Source of the DNA: Bacteroidetes bacterium UBA1935
GTDB taxonomy: Bacteria > Bacteroidota > Bacteroidia > Chitinophagales > Chitinophagaceae
Direction: 5' to 3'
Assembly (NCBI GenBank): GCA_002337045.1
Contig: DDFF01000006.1
Span: 496,001-560,000 of the forward strand
Length of the DNA stretch: 64,000 bases
In this document: piece by piece, positions 61,812-64,000 of the stretch
Layout of the letters: every line of letters begins with the position of its first letter
Position numbering within the stretch: the stretch's first letter is position 1
Made by a program: the position numbers and the translations under genes
The notes under the pieces: model-generated
Databases searched by the model: none
What the model saw: the letters and a program-made list of their open reading frames with translations, nothing else
Told to the model about the DNA's origin: nothing

Positions 61812-63512
61812 ATGGCTATTTGGAAGACATTTAGAATTACCGATGCGGTAAACGATATAAGCAATGGGAAGTTTGTATTACCTGTAATCCAACGTCCGTT
61901 AGTTTGGACTGAGGATAAAATAACACTGCTTTTTGACACCCTGCTTAAAGGGGATAGTTTTGGCGGTATCATAGTGATAGAAGAAGAACAAGGAAGTGAG
62001 CCGTTATTTAATTTCCGTCCGTTTACTATAGACGGTAATACAATAGCATCACGTCAAGTTGATAAGTTATCTAATCAGCAATTATTTGTAATTGACGGCC
62101 AACAACGTTTGCAAGCATTTTATATAGGGCTAAAAGGCAGTATTAACAGCAAAGTGTTATACTTTGACTTATATAGTGACTTTAATAGCGAGTATGAATT
62201 CAGGTTTGAATTAGAAACAAGCAAATTACCAAAGCAATCTAAAGAGAACGCAGACCGACCCATTCCTGAACATTTTTGGTATCCTGTTAGTTCTTTGTTA
62301 GAAAAACTGAAAAACACTGGCAAATACAAGCAAGTTGTGCGGGATATAATAGCACAAAATAATATTGATGATGAAACAAGGCGAGAGTACATCGAAGAAA
62401 ATATACTTTCTTTCTACGAGAATGTTCTAAACTCTGAAACATTGGGTGTTTCAAAAGTAATTGTAAACAAAAATCAGCCTGAATTAGAACGGCAAAGAAT
62501 TGTCGAATTATTTATAAGGTTAAATGATGGAGGCACAAAACTTTCTACTTTCGACCTTGTAGCATCGAAACTAAAAGGGTTTTCATGGCAAATGGAGGGC
62601 TTTCTAAAAAACATGCTCGACCACTATGGTGATATAGGGTTGTCACAGGACAATCTAATAAAGCTACTCTTCTTATTGCAAGATAATCATAGAAAGGAAA
62701 TGGCATCTATTGATGCAACAGATGCAAGTTTTGCGATTAATAATAGGGAAAGGATTGGAGTTACTTTAAAGGCGCTCCGAGACTTCTTAGAACACTCAAA
62801 AACGATTGAATATTACAAAGACGGGAATCGCTCATTTATACCCCTCTTTTTTATTGCTTATCATCTTTTTCACTCGAAAATCCCCAACAATCAATTACTA
62901 ACTTATTTTGATAATCATGATGCTGGCAACCATGATTTCCCTTTAATTAAGAATTGGCTATACCATTCTTTAGTTAATGGTGTGTTCAGAAGTCGAGGGG
63001 CTGGCTGGATACCATATAAAACAGGCATTAGGAAAATCTTAGATGCAATCAAACAATATAAAGGCAGTTCATTCCCCGCAGAAGCACTATATGAAGTATA
63101 TAGCGGACACCCTATTACATTTACAAGAAACTATACAGCAAATAATCTTGATAGTTTAGACGGTGCTTTTATTTATTATCTCATGTATGATAGAAGTAAA
63201 ACTATTAGGATAAATGACATTGACCATATCATGCCAAAGTCAATTCTTGAAGCAAAGAACTTTGATATGGAGAAAATAAACAGCATAAAGAATTTTCAAT
63301 TACTCGATTATAGCACGAACAGAGGCAGTAAAAACGGCAAGCCTTTTGCTGAGTGGATAAATGACCCCGAGTGCGTAAAAGGTAAGCAGACATTTATTCG
63401 GCTGCACTTAATACCTACGGATGAAAACCTATGGAGTGAGGATAAGTTTGAAGAATTTGCAGAGGCTCGTTCAATATTGATACTTGATAAACTACTTGCA
63501 TATTGCCAATAA
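61812..63512 (+). CDS. DUF262 protein with C-terminal HNH-like motif (GmrSD-type)
   Basis: The 566-residue protein has an N-terminal DUF262/ParB-like domain with VIQRPLVW (25-32) and LFVIDGQQRLQA, whose DGQQR (95-99) is the hallmark of the GmrS nucleotide-using domain. The C-terminal part has DIDHIMPKSI (469-478), INSIKNFQLL (489-498) and the basic STNRGSKNGKP (501-511), matching the HNH-like layout of the GmrD/DUF1524 nuclease. GmrSD and related proteins cut modified phage DNA (type IV restriction). Fusion in one chain and the location next to an integrase at ssrA support a defence role; which DNA modification it targets, if any, is unknown. Confidence 0.8.
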   Translation: MAIWKTFRITDAVNDISNGKFVLPVIQRPLVWTEDKITLLFDTLLKGDSFGGIIVIEEEQGSEPLFNFRPFTIDGNTIASRQVDKLSNQQLFVIDGQQRLQAFYIGLKGSINSKVLYFDLYSDFNSEYEFRFELETSKLPKQSKENADRPIPEHFWYPVSSLLEKLKNTGKYKQVVRDIIAQNNIDDETRREYIEENILSFYENVLNSETLGVSKVIVNKNQPELERQRIVELFIRLNDGGTKLSTFDLVASKLKGFSWQMEGFLKNMLDHYGDIGLSQDNLIKLLFLLQDNHRKEMASIDATDASFAINNRERIGVTLKALRDFLEHSKTIEYYKDGNRSFIPLFFIAYHLFHSKIPNNQLLTYFDNHDAGNHDFPLIKNWLYHSLVNGVFRSRGAGWIPYKTGIRKILDAIKQYKGSSFPAEALYEVYSGHPITFTRNYTANNLDSLDGAFIYYLMYDRSKTIRINDIDHIMPKSILEAKNFDMEKINSIKNFQLLDYSTNRGSKNGKPFAEWINDPECVKGKQTFIRLHLIPTDENLWSEDKFEEFAEARSILILDKLLAYCQ

Positions 63513-63532
63513 AACGAAAATAATATTAACCA

Positions 63533-63564
63533 CAAAAAGCCATAACAAATGTTATGGCTTTTTG
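63533..63564 (+). terminator. terminator of the DUF262 transcription unit
   Basis: CAAAAAGCCATAAC and GTTATGGCTTTTTG form a 14-bp stem with a 4-nt loop, 20 nt after the DUF262 stop. Confidence 0.9.
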
Positions 63565-63628
63565 ACCCCAGATAAGAAGCAGATTCAGCACATGAGGCTG
63601 CAAGCATTTAATAGTCTAATCGAAACGG

Positions 63629-63672
63629 AATGCAAGAGGAAAGAACGAACGTTCTATAAATTCTCTTGCATT
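63629..63672. repeat. nested inverted repeat
   Basis: AATGCAAGAG (63629-63638) and CTCTTGCATT (63663-63672) enclose a smaller inverted repeat, AGAAC (63642-63646) and GTTCT (63651-63655). Confidence 0.6.
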
Positions 63673-63673
63673 T

Positions 63674-63709
63674 ACATAAAAAGCCTGTATCGTAAGTACA
63701 GGTTTATGT
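63674..63709. repeat. long hairpin
   Basis: ACATAAA (63674-63680) and GCCTGTA on one side pair with TACAGG and TTTATGT (63703-63709) on the other, with one unpaired region and a 7-nt loop. It lies 2 nt after the previous inverted repeat. Confidence 0.6.
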
Positions 63710-63892
63710 TATTCAAATCATAGGTATCTACTGTATTTTCTTATCAAGTGCTTTTGGAGGTGACGAGAAGCTAATACCTTCAAAAAGCATGGAGGTAGTT
63801 GTACATCACTATCTCATAAGAAAAGGTAAAGACTGCTTGTAATAAAAGCTGCTCTTCCTACCCCGCAGATTACCTAACGTTTGAGCAAACAT

Positions 63893-63923
63893 AAACCGAC
63901 TGTTTTACATCAGTTGGTTTTTA
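63893..63923. terminator. terminator-like hairpin
   Basis: AAACCGACTG and CAGTTGGTTT form a 10-bp stem with an 8-nt loop, followed by TTAGTT on the plus strand. Confidence 0.55.
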
Positions 63924-63940
63924 GTTATCCCACCTACATA

Positions 63941-63971
63941 TTCTAAAAAAGCCAGCCTCGATATTTTAGAA
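63941..63971. repeat. inverted repeat near the right edge, operator-like
   Basis: TTCTAAAA (63941-63948) and TTTTAGAA (63964-63971) are perfectly inverted with a 15-nt spacer. It may be an operator of a gene beyond the window. Confidence 0.4.
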
Positions 63972-64000
63972 CAGTCAACACTAATTCTTGTGCATTTATG

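Larger units (their letters stand above)
63513..64000. other. hairpin-rich region without a clear gene
   Basis: No convincing coding sequence lies in these 488 nt. A 79-codon frame at 63484-63723 overlaps the DUF262 stop and a terminator. A minus-strand frame open from the right edge ends at 63905 inside a hairpin and could be the tail of a gene beyond the window. Several hairpins are listed separately. Confidence 0.6.

Noticed and set aside
63484..63723. A 79-codon frame after the DUF262 gene
   Set aside because: It starts inside the DUF262 gene and runs through its terminator and two hairpins.
63905..64000. A minus-strand frame open from the right edge, about 31 residues, ending at 63905
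   Set aside because: It may be the tail of a gene beyond the window, but it is too short to support and its stop lies in a hairpin.
1..64000. CRISPR arrays, rRNA, tRNA and intact insertion sequences
   Set aside because: I looked for regularly spaced repeats, tRNA cloverleaf signals other than the tmRNA, and transposase motifs, and saw none.

Overview
The window comes from a Bacteroidota chromosome, most likely order Chitinophagales (Chitinophagaceae-like). The evidence is several type IX secretion (T9SS) cargo proteins with C-terminal sorting domains, PorV/PorQ and PorP/SprF proteins, a TonB-dependent receptor with a carboxypeptidase-like N-terminal domain, a periplasmically extended AtpB, and repeated -7 promoter elements of the Bacteroidota type TAnnTTTG. 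Most of it is ordinary, densely packed core chromosome.

Layout. 1-1653: 3'-truncated T9SS cargo gene (minus). 1.7-6.6 kb: minus-strand housekeeping genes (nitronate monooxygenase, M16 peptidase, pdxA, leucyl aminopeptidase), divergent from rsmA and a D-2-hydroxyacid dehydrogenase. 8.5-17.4 kb: a three-gene surface cassette (TonB-dependent receptor, 1309-residue secreted protein, PorV/PorQ protein). 17.5-21 kb: greA, HIT protein, ABM monooxygenase, SAM hydrolase, beta-helix lipoprotein. 21-27.5 kb: a carotenoid locus (crtD-like, idi, crtB, crtI, ECF sigma factor) with a CarH-like MerR/B12-binding regulator and an SRPBCC protein; two inverted repeats built on GTTTA half-sites lie just upstream of the sigma factor. 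27.6-39.5 kb: VWA protein, pyrH, a membrane glycosyltransferase-like protein, gcvT, a DNA glycosylase, small lipoproteins, a T9SS relic and cargo gene, a CPA2 antiporter and pckA. 39.9-44.2 kb: atpBEFHA with a terminator-like hairpin after atpE and a terminator after atpA, so gamma, beta and epsilon are not here. 44.3-49.9 kb: a PorP/SprF plus giant PKD protein pair. 50.2-59.3 kb: lysA, LOG-family protein, SpmAB-like membrane protein, lipoprotein, YiiX-like hydrolase, UbiD-family decarboxylase, VOC protein, sugar nucleotidyltransferase, histone-deacetylase-like protein.

59.4-64 kb is the accessory part. A complete tmRNA gene (tag GESNYAMAA) is followed directly by a tyrosine recombinase, two unknown 80-residue ORFs and a 566-residue DUF262 protein with a C-terminal HNH-like motif (GmrSD-like architecture), then a hairpin-rich non-coding tail. 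This looks like the left end of an integrative element inserted at the ssrA 3' end and carrying a probable defence gene; the right attachment site is not in the window. This island is the strongest candidate for an under-described system. The CarH-like regulated carotenoid locus with its candidate operator array is second.

Start codons were set from family alignment knowledge, position relative to -7 elements or terminators, and the codon itself. Several genes appear to use TTG or GTG (rsmA, both carotenoid desaturases, the YiiX-like gene, the nucleotidyltransferase).
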